Part shown: positions 46,649 through 56,453 of the stretch, piece by piece | How the letters are laid out: each line of letters opens with the position of its first letter | How positions within the stretch are numbered: position 1 is the first letter of the stretch | Source: CADEEN01 sp963816315 | GTDB taxonomy: Bacteria > Pseudomonadota > Gammaproteobacteria > Burkholderiales > Burkholderiaceae_C | Reading direction: 5' to 3' | DNA length: 64,000 bases | Assembly: GCA_963816315.1 (NCBI GenBank) | Contig: CAWFJZ010000036.1 | Coordinates: 190,520-254,519, forward strand | Translations under genes and position numbers: made by a program | Notes under the pieces: model-generated | Databases searched by the model: none | Told to the model about the DNA's origin: nothing | The model's input: only the letters and a program-made list of their open reading frames with translations

Positions 46649-47725
46649 TCAATGGGGGAAGGGCCACAACTGCAGTTTTTGTTTCGCGGTTGACCAGAGT
46701 TTCGCCAGACCATGCGGCTCGACGATCAGGAACCAGACGATCAGGCCGCCGAAGATGATCAGCTCGGCATGCGAGACGCCGGCGGTGGAGATCTCGACGC
46801 CGAACCAGCCGGCGACGACCGGCAGAAACTGGTTGAGCAAGATCGGCACGATGATGATGAAAAACGCGCCGAAGAAGCTGCCCATGATCGAGCCCAGCCC
46901 GCCGATGATGACCATGAACAGCAGGCGAAACGAGTAGTCCACCGAGAACGCCGAAGGCTCCCACGCGCCGAGATAGACAAAGGCCCACAGCGCGCCGGCC
47001 ACGCCGACGATGAAGCTGCTCACCGCAAATGCGCTGAGCTTGGCGTACACCGGGCGGATGCCGATCACCGCAGCGGCCACGTCCATGTCGCGGATCGCCA
47101 TCCATTCGCGGCCGATGTGGCTGCGCACGAGGTTCTTGGCCATCAGCGCGATGACGACGAGGATGACGAGGCAGAGAAAGTACTTGCTCAAAGCGCTGTC
47201 GATCGGAAAACCGAAGACCTGCAGGTTCGACACCGCGACCGAGCCCGACGGCGTGTCGAGCGTGAACCACTTGATGCGCAGGAACATCCAGTCGGCAAAG
47301 AATTGCGCGGCGAGTGTCGCCACCGCGAGGTAGAGACCGCGCACGCGCAGCGACGGCAGGCCGAACAGGATGCCGAAGACCGTGGCGCACAGGCCGCCGA
47401 GGATCAGCGCCGGGATCAGCGGCATGCCCGGCACGCGGACGAAGAAGTTGTAGGCGCCGTAGGCGCCGACGGCCATGAACGCGCCCGAGCCGAGCGAGAT
47501 CTGGCCGCAGTAGCCGACGAGGATGTTCACGCCGAGGGCGGCCAGCGAGAAGATCAGGAACGGAATCAGGATCGCGCGGAAGATGTAGTCGCTGGCGAAG
47601 AGCGGCACGACGATGAAGGCGACCGCCATCAACGCGAAGAAGAAGATGCGGTCCTGCGCGATCGGAAAGATCTGCTGGTCGGCGCGGTAGGTGGTCTTGA
47701 ACTGACCGTTTTCGCGATAGAGCAC
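46649..47725 (-). CDS. livM: ABC transporter permease
   Basis: 358 residues from GTG 47725, 2 nt after the LivH stop. About nine hydrophobic segments and the permease signature EWMAIRDMDVAAAVIGIRP near residue 200. An N-terminal extension (LYRENGQFKTTYRADQQIFP) precedes the first helix, as in this subtype. Inner-membrane partner of LivH. Confidence 0.9.
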   Translation of the reverse strand: MLYRENGQFKTTYRADQQIFPIAQDRIFFFALMAVAFIVVPLFASDYIFRAILIPFLIFSLAALGVNILVGYCGQISLGSGAFMAVGAYGAYNFFVRVPGMPLIPALILGGLCATVFGILFGLPSLRVRGLYLAVATLAAQFFADWMFLRIKWFTLDTPSGSVAVSNLQVFGFPIDSALSKYFLCLVILVVIALMAKNLVRSHIGREWMAIRDMDVAAAVIGIRPVYAKLSAFAVSSFIVGVAGALWAFVYLGAWEPSAFSVDYSFRLLFMVIIGGLGSIMGSFFGAFFIIIVPILLNQFLPVVAGWFGVEISTAGVSHAELIIFGGLIVWFLIVEPHGLAKLWSTAKQKLQLWPFPH

Positions 47726-47727
47726 GG

Positions 47728-48657
47728 TCAGACCCGATCGATGATTTTTTCGCCGAACAAGCCTTGCGGCCGCACGAGAAGGAACAGCAGCGCCAGCACA
47801 TACGCGAACCAGATCTCGATGCCGCCACCGACCATCGGCCCGAGATAAACCTCCGACAGCTTTTCGCCGACACCGATGATCAGCCCGCCGATGATCGCGC
47901 CGGGCACCGAGGTCAGCCCGCCGAGGATGACGACCGGCAGCGCACGCAAAGCCACGGTGGCCAGCGAGAACTGCACGCCGAGCTTGCTGCCCCAGATCAT
48001 CCCGGCCACCAGGGCGACCACGCCCGACACGCACCAGACGATGACCCAGATGCGGTTGAGCGGGATGCCGATCGACTGCGCGGCCTGGTGGTCGTCGGCC
48101 ACCGCGCGCAGCGCGCGGCCGGTGGCGGTCTTCTGGAAGAACAGCGACAGCAGCGCCACCAGACCGGCCGCGATCGCCGCGGCGAACAGGTCTTCCTTGT
48201 TGATCAGGATGCCGCCCGGGAACACCGAGTCGAGCACGAAGATCGGCTCCTTGGGCATGCCGATGTCGATCTTGTAGATGTTGCTGCCGAACAGCGTCTG
48301 GCCGACGCCGTCGATCAGGTAGGTGATGCCGAGCGTGGCCATCAGCAGCGTCGCGCCGTCCTGGTTCACCAGCTTGCGCAGCACCAGGCGCTCGATCACC
48401 CAGGCCAGCACGAACATCAGCACGCCGGCGACCAAGAAAGCCGTGATGTTGGCGAACCAGCGGTTGTCGATGCCGGTCCACTGCGGGATCCACTCCGCAA
48501 AGCGCGCCATCGCGAGGGCGGCGAACAGCACCATCGCGCCTTGGGCGAAGTTGAAGACGCCCGAGGCCTTGAAGATCAGCACGAAGCCGAGGGCGACCAG
48601 CGAATACAACATGCCGACCATCAGGCCGCCGAACAGGGTTTCCAGAAAGAACGCCAT
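47728..48657 (-). CDS. livH: ABC transporter permease
   Basis: 309 residues with eight or so membrane segments and the coupling-helix sequence GRALRAVADDHQAAQSIGI. It begins 1 nt after the LivG stop region (48659) and ends 2 nt before LivM. Forms the transport pore with LivM. Confidence 0.9.
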   Translation of the reverse strand: MAFFLETLFGGLMVGMLYSLVALGFVLIFKASGVFNFAQGAMVLFAALAMARFAEWIPQWTGIDNRWFANITAFLVAGVLMFVLAWVIERLVLRKLVNQDGATLLMATLGITYLIDGVGQTLFGSNIYKIDIGMPKEPIFVLDSVFPGGILINKEDLFAAAIAAGLVALLSLFFQKTATGRALRAVADDHQAAQSIGIPLNRIWVIVWCVSGVVALVAGMIWGSKLGVQFSLATVALRALPVVILGGLTSVPGAIIGGLIIGVGEKLSEVYLGPMVGGGIEIWFAYVLALLFLLVRPQGLFGEKIIDRV

Positions 48658-48658
48658 G

Positions 48659-49486
48659 TCAGTGGCTCGTGCCGAGGTAAGCGCTGATCACGTCCGGATT
48701 CGCCCGCACTTCATCCGGCGTGCCGTCGCCGATCTTCTTGCCGTAGTCGAGCACGACGACACGGTCGCTGATGTCCATGACCACGCCCATGTCGTGTTCG
48801 ATCAAAACGATCGTCGTGCCGAACTCGTCGTTGACGTCGAGCACGAAGCGGCACATGTCCTGTTTCTCTTCGACGTTCATGCCGGCCATCGGCTCGTCGA
48901 GCAGCAGCACCTTGGGCTCCATCGCCAACGCGCGGCCGAGATCGACGCGCTTTTGCAGGCCATAGGGCAGGCGGCCGACAGGGGTCTTGCGATAGGCCTG
49001 GATCTCGAGGAAGTCGATGATCTTTTCCACCGACAGGCGGTGTTCGCTCTCCTCGCGTTCCGCAGCGCCCCAACGGATCGCCTGCTGGAAGAGGTTGGTC
49101 TTCATGCGCAGGTTGCGCCCGGTCATGATGTTGTCGAGCACGCTCATGCCCTTGAACAGCGCCAGGTTCTGGAAGGTGCGCGCCACGCCCATCTCGGCGA
49201 CCTGGCGCGAGTTCATGTGCGAGAACGTCTTGCCGCGAAAGCTGATCGTGCCGTGCTGCGGCACATAGACGCCGTTGATGCAGTTGAGCATCGAGCTCTT
49301 GCCTGCGCCGTTGGGACCGATGATGGCGCGCACCTCGTGCTCGCGCACGTCGAAGCTGATGTCGGTGAGCGCCTTGACGCCGCCGAACGCGAGGCTGATG
49401 TTCTTGACTTCGAGGATGACGTCGCCGATGCGGCGGCCTTTGATGGCGGGCGCGGTCATCGAACCTTGTTCGACCATCGTGTTCAT
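48659..49486 (-). CDS. livG: ABC transporter ATPase
   Basis: About 275 residues from ATG 49486 (MNTMVEQGSMTAPAIKG), whose ATG overlaps the TGA of the ligase gene. Walker A GPNGAGKSS, signature LPYGLQKRVDLGRAL, Walker B VLLLDEPMAGMN. As written a one-base insertion in the ligase puts both genes in one frame, making an artificial 913-residue fusion; two separate proteins are expected. Confidence 0.9.
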   Translation of the reverse strand: MNTMVEQGSMTAPAIKGRRIGDVILEVKNISLAFGGVKALTDISFDVREHEVRAIIGPNGAGKSSMLNCINGVYVPQHGTISFRGKTFSHMNSRQVAEMGVARTFQNLALFKGMSVLDNIMTGRNLRMKTNLFQQAIRWGAAEREESEHRLSVEKIIDFLEIQAYRKTPVGRLPYGLQKRVDLGRALAMEPKVLLLDEPMAGMNVEEKQDMCRFVLDVNDEFGTTIVLIEHDMGVVMDISDRVVVLDYGKKIGDGTPDEVRANPDVISAYLGTSH

Positions 49487-51400
49487 GCGGCGCGTTTCAC
49501 CAAAGGCAGCAGCGGCACATCGACGATCGCCAGGGTCGCCGCTAACGCTGCCGCTGCGCCCGTCCTCGAACTTCATCGCCGTCTCGATGAACTGCTCGCT
49601 CTTGCCGCCGTACAGCGCATCGACCAGCACCTGGTACTTGTCGGCGATCGCGCCGCGGCGGACCTTGCGCGTGCGCGTCAGTTCGCCGTCGTCGGCGTCG
49701 AGCTCTTTGTGCAGCACGAGGAAGCGGCTGATCTGGCCGCCGGCGAGCTTTTCATCGGCCGCGAGGTCGGCGTTGACCTTCTTCACGCAGTCGGCAATCA
49801 GCTCGCGCACTTCGGGCTTGCCGGCCAGGTCGAGGTAGCCGGCGTAGGGCAGGTTGCGCCGCTCGGCCCAGTTGCCGACGGCGTCGAAGTCGATGTTGAT
49901 GAAGGCGCAGGTCTTGTCGCGCTTGTCGCCGAAGGCCACCGCTTCCTTGATGTACGGAAAGAACTTCAGCTTGTTCTCGATGTACTTGGGCGCGAACATC
50001 GAACCGTCGGCGAGGCGGCCCACGTCCTTCGCGCGGTCGATGATCTTCAGGTGGCCGGTCGCGTCGAGGTAGCCCGCATCGCCGGTGCGGTACCAGCCGT
50101 CGGCCGTGAGCACCTCGCGCGTTGCCGCTTCGTTCTTGTAGTAGCCCTTCAACAGGCCGTTGCTCTTGACCAGCAGCTCACCGTTGTCATCGACCTTGAT
50201 CTGCACGCCTTCGATCGGCACGCCGACCGTGTCGGCCTTGACCTCATGGTCGGGCTGCAGGCAGACGAAGACCGCGGTTTCGGTCGAACCGTAGAGCTGC
50301 TTCAGGTTGATGCCGATCGAGCGGTAGAACGTGAACAGATCCGGCCCGATCGCCTCGCCCGCGGTGTAGGCCACGCGCACGCGCGAGAAGCCGAGCGTGT
50401 TGCGCAGCGGGCCGTAGATGAAGAGGTTGCCGAGCTGGTACGCCAGCTTGTCCGTCAGCCCGACGGGTTTGCCATCCATCAACGCAGGCCCGACGCGCTG
50501 CGCGACGTCCATGAACGTCTTGTAGAGCGCCTTCTTCAGCGCGCTCGCGTCCTCCATGCGGATCGTCACGCTCGTCAACAGCGCTTCGAAGACGCGCGGC
50601 GGCGCGAAGTAGTACGTGGGCCCGACTTCCTTCAAGTCGATCGACGCCGTGGCCGCGCTCTCGGGGCAGTTGACGACATAACCGCAGGCCAGCCACTGCG
50701 CATACGAAAAGATGTTCTGGCCGATCCACGCCGGCGGTAGATACGCGAGCACTTCTTCGGCGGAGGTCAGCTTGTCGAAGCGCGCTCCGGCCTGCGCTCG
50801 GTCGAGCAGCGTGAAGTGCGAATGCACGACGCCCTTCGGATTGCCGGTGGTGCCGGAGGTGAAGAACATCGCGGCCACGTCGTGCGGGTCGGCTTTGGCG
50901 ACTTCGGCATCGAACACGTCGGGCACGTTGCCGGCCAGCAGCGTGTCGAGCCCCGCCAGCCCCGGCTCGTTGTAGTTGCGCAAGCCACGCGGGTCGTCGA
51001 ACCAGATTCGCGCGAGTGCGGGGCACTGCGGCCGGATTTCGAGCAGCTTGTCCACCTGCTCCTGGTCTTCGACGATCGCAAACGCCACGTCGGCGTTGAC
51101 GATCGGGAAGACGAACTCCGTCGAGGCGGCGTCCTGGTACAGCGGCACCGGAATCGCGCCGAGCGACTGAGCGGCCAGCATCGACGCATACAGCCGCGGC
51201 CGGTTCTCGCCGATGACGACGATGTGCTGGCCGCGCTGCAAGCCCGCCGCGGCCAGGCCGTTGGCGAGTTGCCTGACCAGCGCCGCCAACTGCCGCCAGG
51301 TCAGCGTCTGCCAGATGCCGTACTCCTTCTCGCGCAACGCCGGCGCATCGGGGCGCGCTTTCGCGTGTTCGAGCAAGAGGCGGGGGAAGGTGGTTTGCAA
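49483..51400 (-). pseudogene. AMP-forming long-chain/aromatic acyl-CoA ligase, frameshift at C-terminus
   Basis: About 640 residues from ATG 51400. P-loop FFTSGTTGNPKGVVHSH, LYGSTETAVF, RTGDAGYLDATGH, RTRKVRRG near the end, as in FAA1-type ligases. Near 49540 an extra G shifts the last 20 residues; without it the end reads ATLAIVDVPLLPLVKRAA with TGA at 49483. It is the first gene of the ligase-Liv operon, so it probably activates the imported acid. Active-site regions are untouched. Confidence 0.85.
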
Positions 51401-51464
51401 AGGGCGTCTCGATGTGACAGGGCGTCACTTGGAGCGCGATGCTAGAAAGAAGTTTGACGCTGGG

Positions 51465-51482
51465 TTGTCGCTCTGACGACAA
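51465..51482. promoter_or_regulatory. Putative Crp/Fnr-type operator
   Basis: TTGTCG-N6-CGACAA, a perfect inverted repeat with the spacing of Crp/Fnr sites, in the 121-bp gap between the divergent ligase operon and the Crp/Fnr gene. A second inverted repeat GTGAC-N5-GTCAC is at 51414-51428, nearer the ligase start. Confidence 0.55.
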
Positions 51483-51521
51483 TCCAAGGGCAATCCCGAG
51501 CAGGACATTCCCGCCCCGCCC

Positions 51522-52271
51522 TTGTCAGCACCTCGTCAACTTCCCGCGATTTCGCTGCGCCACCGCGTGCGCGCGGCCACGGCCGACGAGCTGAGACGCG
51601 TGCCGTGGTGGCCCCTGCTCGACGACGAACAACGCCAGCGCGCCGGCGCCGACATGCAGGTGGCGGATGCCGAACCGGGCGAGTTCCTGTGCCGCATCGG
51701 CCGCCCGGCGACGCTGTGGCTCGGCGTCGTCGAGGGCCTGCTGAAGATGAGCAACGATAGCGCGATGGGCCCGCCGATCACCTTCACCGGCGTGCCGTCC
51801 GGCGCCTGGTTCGGCGAAGGCACGCTGCTCAAGCGCGAGAGCTACCGCTACAACATCGAGGCCCTGCGGGCCAGCGTCGTCGCCGGCTTGCCGATCGCCA
51901 CCTTCGAATGGCTGCTCGAACGCAGCCTGCCGTTCAACCGCCACCTGATGAACCAGTTGAACGAGCGCCTGTCGCAGTTCATCGCCGCGCGCGAGATCGA
52001 TCGCATGACCGACCCCGACACCAAGGTCGCGCGCAGCCTCGGCGCGTTGTTCCACCCGGTGCTCTACCCGGGCGTCGGCGAAGTGCTGCGCATCACGCAG
52101 CAGGAGTTGGGCTATCTGGTGGGTTTGTCGCGGCAGCGTGTCAACGAAGCGCTGACGCGGCTGCAAGATCAGGGCTGGATCCGCGTCGAGTACGGCGGCG
52201 TGCGCGTGCTCGATCTGGCGGCGCTGCAGCGCGCGCGGCCGTTGTCGGATGACCCATATCGCGGGTCTTGA
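51522..52271 (+). CDS. Crp/Fnr family transcriptional regulator
   Basis: 249 residues; start TTG 51522 is uncertain. Cyclic-nucleotide-binding-like barrel (GEFLCRIGRPATLWLGVVEGLLKMS...GSWFGEG-type region GAWFGEGTLL) and a C-terminal HTH ITQQELGYLVGLSRQRVNEALTRLQDQGWI. No Fe-S Cys cluster, so not an oxygen-sensing Fnr. It is divergent from the ligase-Liv operon, which it likely controls through the site at 51465. Confidence 0.87.
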   Translation: MSAPRQLPAISLRHRVRAATADELRRVPWWPLLDDEQRQRAGADMQVADAEPGEFLCRIGRPATLWLGVVEGLLKMSNDSAMGPPITFTGVPSGAWFGEGTLLKRESYRYNIEALRASVVAGLPIATFEWLLERSLPFNRHLMNQLNERLSQFIAAREIDRMTDPDTKVARSLGALFHPVLYPGVGEVLRITQQELGYLVGLSRQRVNEALTRLQDQGWIRVEYGGVRVLDLAALQRARPLSDDPYRGS

Positions 52272-52392
52272 CCGGCAAATCGTGAGCCGCGCCAGCGGCA
52301 ATTCATAAGGCGAGCGCGCTTTCTGCGCGTACGCCCGTGCAGTGGCCTTCTAGCCGCTGCTTGTCATCAACCAAAGCTCGAAAGGGCCACAA

Positions 52393-53391
52393 ATGGAAGA
52401 AGCGTTCGAGGCTCGCGTTCGCGAGCTCAAGCAACGCATGCGCGGTCGATGGACCGAGTTCCTGCGCGCATGCGGCGTCGACGAAGCGATCCTCAGCGGT
52501 CGCAACAGGCCATGCCCGATGTGTGGCGGCCGAGATCGGTTTCAGTACACCGACAAATACGAAATGGGCAACTTCCACTGCAGAGGATGCGGGCCAGGCG
52601 ATGGCTTTGCTCTGTTGCAGGGCACGTTGGGCATGACCTTCCGTGATTCGACTGCCCAGATCGATCAGTACTTGGGCCGGGCGTCGGAACCGCGCAATCC
52701 ATCGAGCGCCGCCGCGCATCAGCGCACGCGGGTCGACTTGGCAATGAAGCTGTGGGAGGAAGCCAAGCCTGTGACCAGCGGCGACGCGGTCGACAGCTAT
52801 CTGAGCAATCGAGGCCTACGACTCAGCACGGCCTCGATCGCATTGCGCTGTCATCCGAAGTTGGGCTACTACGCCAGGCAACCGGGCAATGAGCGGTCGC
52901 AACTCGTTGGCCACTATCCAGCGATGCTGGGGCTGGTCCGCACGTGCGACGGCAATCCCGTCACCTTGCATCGCACTTACCTGAGCGACGGCCGAAAGGC
53001 GCCAGTCCCCGACGCGAAGAAGCTTCTGAGTTCCGGCATTCCCGGCGCTTCGGTCCAGCTCTTTGCAGCTACAGACGAATTGGCCGTCGCCGAAGGCATC
53101 GAAACTGCCCTGGCGGTTCATCTGGCCACAGGCAAGCCGGTGTGGTCGGCCATCAATGCCGGCAATCTGGAACGCCTGGTGATTCCGAGCACAGTGCGGC
53201 GTCTGTGCATCTATGCGGACAACGATGCGTTGTCCAAGTTCGACGGTCAAGCCGCCGCGTATGCACTCGCACGCCGGCTTCGGCGGGAGGATGCTGCGCG
53301 CGAGGTTGCCGTCTATACGCCCAGGAGGGCGGGCCACGACTGGGCAGACGTGTGGAACGTCCGACAGTCTTTGGCAGTTGTCGCGGCGTAG
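52393..53391 (+). CDS. P4-type primase with zinc finger and Toprim domain
   Basis: 332 residues. N-terminal zinc site CPMCGG...HCRGCG (residues about 37-62), then a Toprim domain with LAVAEGIETALAVH and the acidic LCIYADND. This is the phage P4/plasmid primase-helicase N-terminal part without a helicase domain. Such genes travel on integrative elements; here it is next to a Tn7-like module and convergent with tniQ. Intact. Ends before a strong hairpin. Confidence 0.85.
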   Translation: MEEAFEARVRELKQRMRGRWTEFLRACGVDEAILSGRNRPCPMCGGRDRFQYTDKYEMGNFHCRGCGPGDGFALLQGTLGMTFRDSTAQIDQYLGRASEPRNPSSAAAHQRTRVDLAMKLWEEAKPVTSGDAVDSYLSNRGLRLSTASIALRCHPKLGYYARQPGNERSQLVGHYPAMLGLVRTCDGNPVTLHRTYLSDGRKAPVPDAKKLLSSGIPGASVQLFAATDELAVAEGIETALAVHLATGKPVWSAINAGNLERLVIPSTVRRLCIYADNDALSKFDGQAAAYALARRLRREDAAREVAVYTPRRAGHDWADVWNVRQSLAVVAA

Positions 53392-53405
53392 CCGCGGAGC
53401 AAATC

Positions 53406-53428
53406 GGGGGTGGCGACAAGCCACCCCC
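53406..53428. terminator. Hairpin after primase gene
   Basis: Perfect stem GGGGGTGGC (53406-53414) with GCCACCCCC (53420-53428), loop GACAA, 15 nt after the primase stop. No T-run follows. Confidence 0.6.
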
Positions 53429-53493
53429 GGTCATCTACATGCGCGGCCTCGCCGCGGGGTGGACGCTGCTCGGCTCAGTGCTGATTTGCTAGC

Positions 53494-55375
53494 TCAAGGG
53501 CCAGGAAGGCTGCTGCACCTGAAGCGGTGATCCACCAAACGGCGAATGCGACTCGCGCGCGAGCGCTCGACGTACAGAACAGGGCAGCCGCGCCCTCCGG
53601 TGCGAACGACGGGAATCTTGCGGCGCTCGCATGCGTCGGCGGCACTTCCGGCTCGTACGCTTGTCCCCAGGACTTTGCGCAGGCGGACGTAGCGGTCGCT
53701 GAAACGCCGGATCTCCGCGCGCTCAAACGCGATCTGCGTCTCCGTCAGCACCGCGCTGAGGTGCCCGTCGACTACCAGCCTCAACACCCCCAGCTTTGAC
53801 AAGGCCAGCGCATGGCCGGCGCCGCCCAAAGTCAGGCGCTGCTGCTCGCTCTCCGCCTTGACGTTCCAAAGATCCTCGACGGCGACCGTGGCATCGAGAA
53901 ACGGCTGCGTCTGCAACGAATAGACCTTCACCTCGCCGGCGAGGAGTTTGCGAACGATGTCCGACTTCCACTTGGTGAAGAAGCCGTAGGAATTCGTCCG
54001 CATGGCGTCGTAGAGCGACACCACCTCGAGGCCCTTCGGCTTTCGTGACACCGGCAAGGCGGCCCAGCGCTCCCGGAAACGTTCGACATCATGCGAAGCC
54101 ACACTGGCCGATCGGGATCCGATATTGGTGCTTGCCAGCTCGCCGCTGGCGCGCAGTTCCTGGACCACGCTGAGGGGCAGTCCCATCACGTGAGTGACGT
54201 TGGCCAGACGCATGACCTTCATGGAGCACAGTTCCGGCCGCAGTTGATCCGCACGCACGAAGTGGCGTGCGTGCTTGCCATGCGTCACACGACGCACCTC
54301 CAGCAATCCGTCATCGACGATGCGTGCCATGGTGCGTGGGTCGAGCTTCAGGCGGCGAGCGGCTTCCTCCTGGCTGACCCACCGCGGCTCGATGCCGGCC
54401 TCGCGCATGACCCGCGCCAACCGCGTGTCGGCCAACGTATCGGGCATCCTCAGCGCGATGTACTCGAGCACTTGCTGCGCCAAGCAATCTCTGTCGGCGT
54501 GGTCGAAATGCCGCGCCAGCCTCCGAAACAGCCGACGGACGCACAGCACACGCTTGATGCCCGTGCCGTCCGCCATGTCGCGGGCATCGACGCCGTCACG
54601 CCGGCTGACCGCCGCGTCAAGGCTGCGATGGAAGCCTTCGGGCCAATCCAGCAGCGCAGCGGCCGAGGCGGTCGTGATCGTTTCCGGATGCTTGACGACC
54701 GGCAGATCGCCCGCCAGACGCGCCAGCAAGCGAAGCACCCTGTGCAGCTCTTCGAGCGACATGCGTGCGATCTGCTCGACCAAGGCGTTAGGTGATCCGA
54801 CGTATTGCAGCCACGGTTGCGTGTTGCCGGCCAGCGTGCATTCGACGGCCGCGCTGAGGGCAAGGTGCTCGGCGGGTGCTGGGTCGCTCATGGCGCTTGC
54901 CAGGTCCTCGCCACAGCGGCAAGTGGCCACTTGAGGGCGGAGCCAACTGATCGGCTTGCCGCAGCCAGGACATTGATTCAGCAACATGAGCTTGTGCCGT
55001 GGGCACGCTCGGACGATCCGCAGATCCCAGACGGCGCGCGCGTAGCCGTCATCGCGGATGACGCCGGGCAGATGGCGACGCGGCTGTTTCGCAGCGTGCC
55101 CTCCTCGATGCAGTGGCCCTGGAACCGGACCGTACGGGCATCCGGATGGGGCTTCACGTAGGCTAGTCGCTCGGCAAGCTTCGGGTCGAGGTTGCACATC
55201 TCGCAATCACACCCAGCTTGCTGCGTACGAGATACGTATGACCGCTGCGCGCGAGTCCGGCCAGCCGCAGCAAAGGTGTGGCCGACGGCAGGAGGTTGGC
55301 CTCGGCCAGGAGCATGAGCCAGCTCAGCGCGCTCTCGTCGGCCAGGGGGTCCAGCACGAAAGGCAACGTATCCAT
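53494..55375 (-). pseudogene. tniQ: TniQ/TnsD-like transposition target-selection protein, frameshifted
   Basis: Begins at ATG 55375 (MDTLPFVLDPLADESALSWLM), the usual TniQ start motif. Frame changes near 55200 and 55080 lead into RACPRHKLMLLNQCPGCGKPI and CRCGEDL, the TniQ zinc-binding site. The long C-terminal part (to 53494) holds HTH-like segments such as VSQEEAARRLKLDPRTMARIV. Length about 620 residues, more like TnsD than short TniQ. It lies 2 nt upstream of nothing else on this strand and follows tniB in the module. Confidence 0.8.
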
Positions 55376-55377
55376 GG

Positions 55378-56373
55378 TCAGGCCTCCAGCGTGTCGGTGA
55401 TCGGCGAGGCCTTACGCCTGCGAGGCAAAGGCGTCACTTCGGGTGGGCGCTCGCCGATGCGCAGCGCGTAGGAGATGCCGGCCGCTTCGTCATTGAGGTC
55501 GAATTCGGCAGCGAACGGCCTGACCTGCTGACCGTCGTACAGAACGGCGGACAGATGCGCTTCGTCAAGATGGGGCCAGTCGACCCGCATGCGCTGATCG
55601 CGTTCGGCGTAGTCGAGCAGCTTGCGAAAGATCTTGTGCACGTACCCGATCAGTCCGCCGGAGGCCACGTACCAACGAAAGCCAGCCTCCTCGTCCGAGA
55701 ACGTCGGCAACTTGAGTCTGTGCAGCGCCTCCCTGAAGGCCTCCAGGATCGACAAGAAGGTCGACCGATCGGCCTCATTCGCCCAATCGAAGCGCGGCAA
55801 GCGAACGGCCTGCGCGCAGCGCCTTCTCAGCTGTTCGTTGGCCATCAGGACCGCCATCGAGTCCTCCAGCCCCGCACCGATCACCTGAAGGCGTGCTTCG
55901 TCGACCAGCGTCTTGAACAAGTCGGCAATCTCGAAGTTGATGACGCCATTGGGTGATACGCAGTGCTGGGTCTCGTCGAGCAGCAGTCCCTTGCAGCCGG
56001 TGCGCACGAACATCTCGATCACGCGGATTTGCATCTTGTCCTCGGAGCCGAGGTAGTACAGGGGATAGCCGAGCACGTGCAGCAGCTTCATGAGCACGGC
56101 GCGGGTCTTCTTCGACCGCGGCAGCATCATGTAGCGCACGGGGCAAGTCGTCCCTGCGGCGGCCGCCGCCTCCTGGTAGTGCTTGAGGACGCATTGCAGG
56201 ACTTTGGTCTTGCCGCCGCCGGAAGGCCCGATGACGGGCAGCAGGGTGTGGTCGTGGTAGCGATCGGCCGCATCGATGGTCTCGCGGACAGCGACGAAAG
56301 CGCGTTCGTGCGCGGGATAGTTGATGACGAGTTCGTCCAGGCGATTGAACAGGCCGGGGTCGAAGCGTTTCAT
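55378..56373 (-). CDS. tniB: TniB/TnsC-like AAA transposition regulator
   Basis: 331 residues from ATG 56373. Walker A VIGPSGGGKTKVL, Walker B GLLLDETQHC, sensor region LQVIGAGLEDSM. AAA proteins of this type bridge the target selector (TniQ) and the transposase (TniA). Intact. It ends 2 nt before the tniQ start, so the two are cotranscribed. Confidence 0.87.
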   Translation of the reverse strand: MKRFDPGLFNRLDELVINYPAHERAFVAVRETIDAADRYHDHTLLPVIGPSGGGKTKVLQCVLKHYQEAAAAAGTTCPVRYMMLPRSKKTRAVLMKLLHVLGYPLYYLGSEDKMQIRVIEMFVRTGCKGLLLDETQHCVSPNGVINFEIADLFKTLVDEARLQVIGAGLEDSMAVLMANEQLRRRCAQAVRLPRFDWANEADRSTFLSILEAFREALHRLKLPTFSDEEAGFRWYVASGGLIGYVHKIFRKLLDYAERDQRMRVDWPHLDEAHLSAVLYDGQQVRPFAAEFDLNDEAAGISYALRIGERPPEVTPLPRRRKASPITDTLEA

Positions 56374-56453
56374 GATGGTCTCCGTAAAAGCCGGCAAGCT
56401 CGGCACCGAGCCTGCCAATGAGGGTGTCAATGGCCGGTGCCAGCCGCTGTGCA

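Noticed and set aside
48323..50740. An 805-residue plus-strand open frame opposite livG and the acyl-CoA ligase
   Set aside because: Composition typical of antisense frames in GC-rich DNA; the opposite strand carries clear catalytic motifs.
48659..51400. A single 913-residue ligase-ATPase fusion gene
   Set aside because: Both natural ends are recoverable by removing one base and the operon relatives have two genes; kept as two features.
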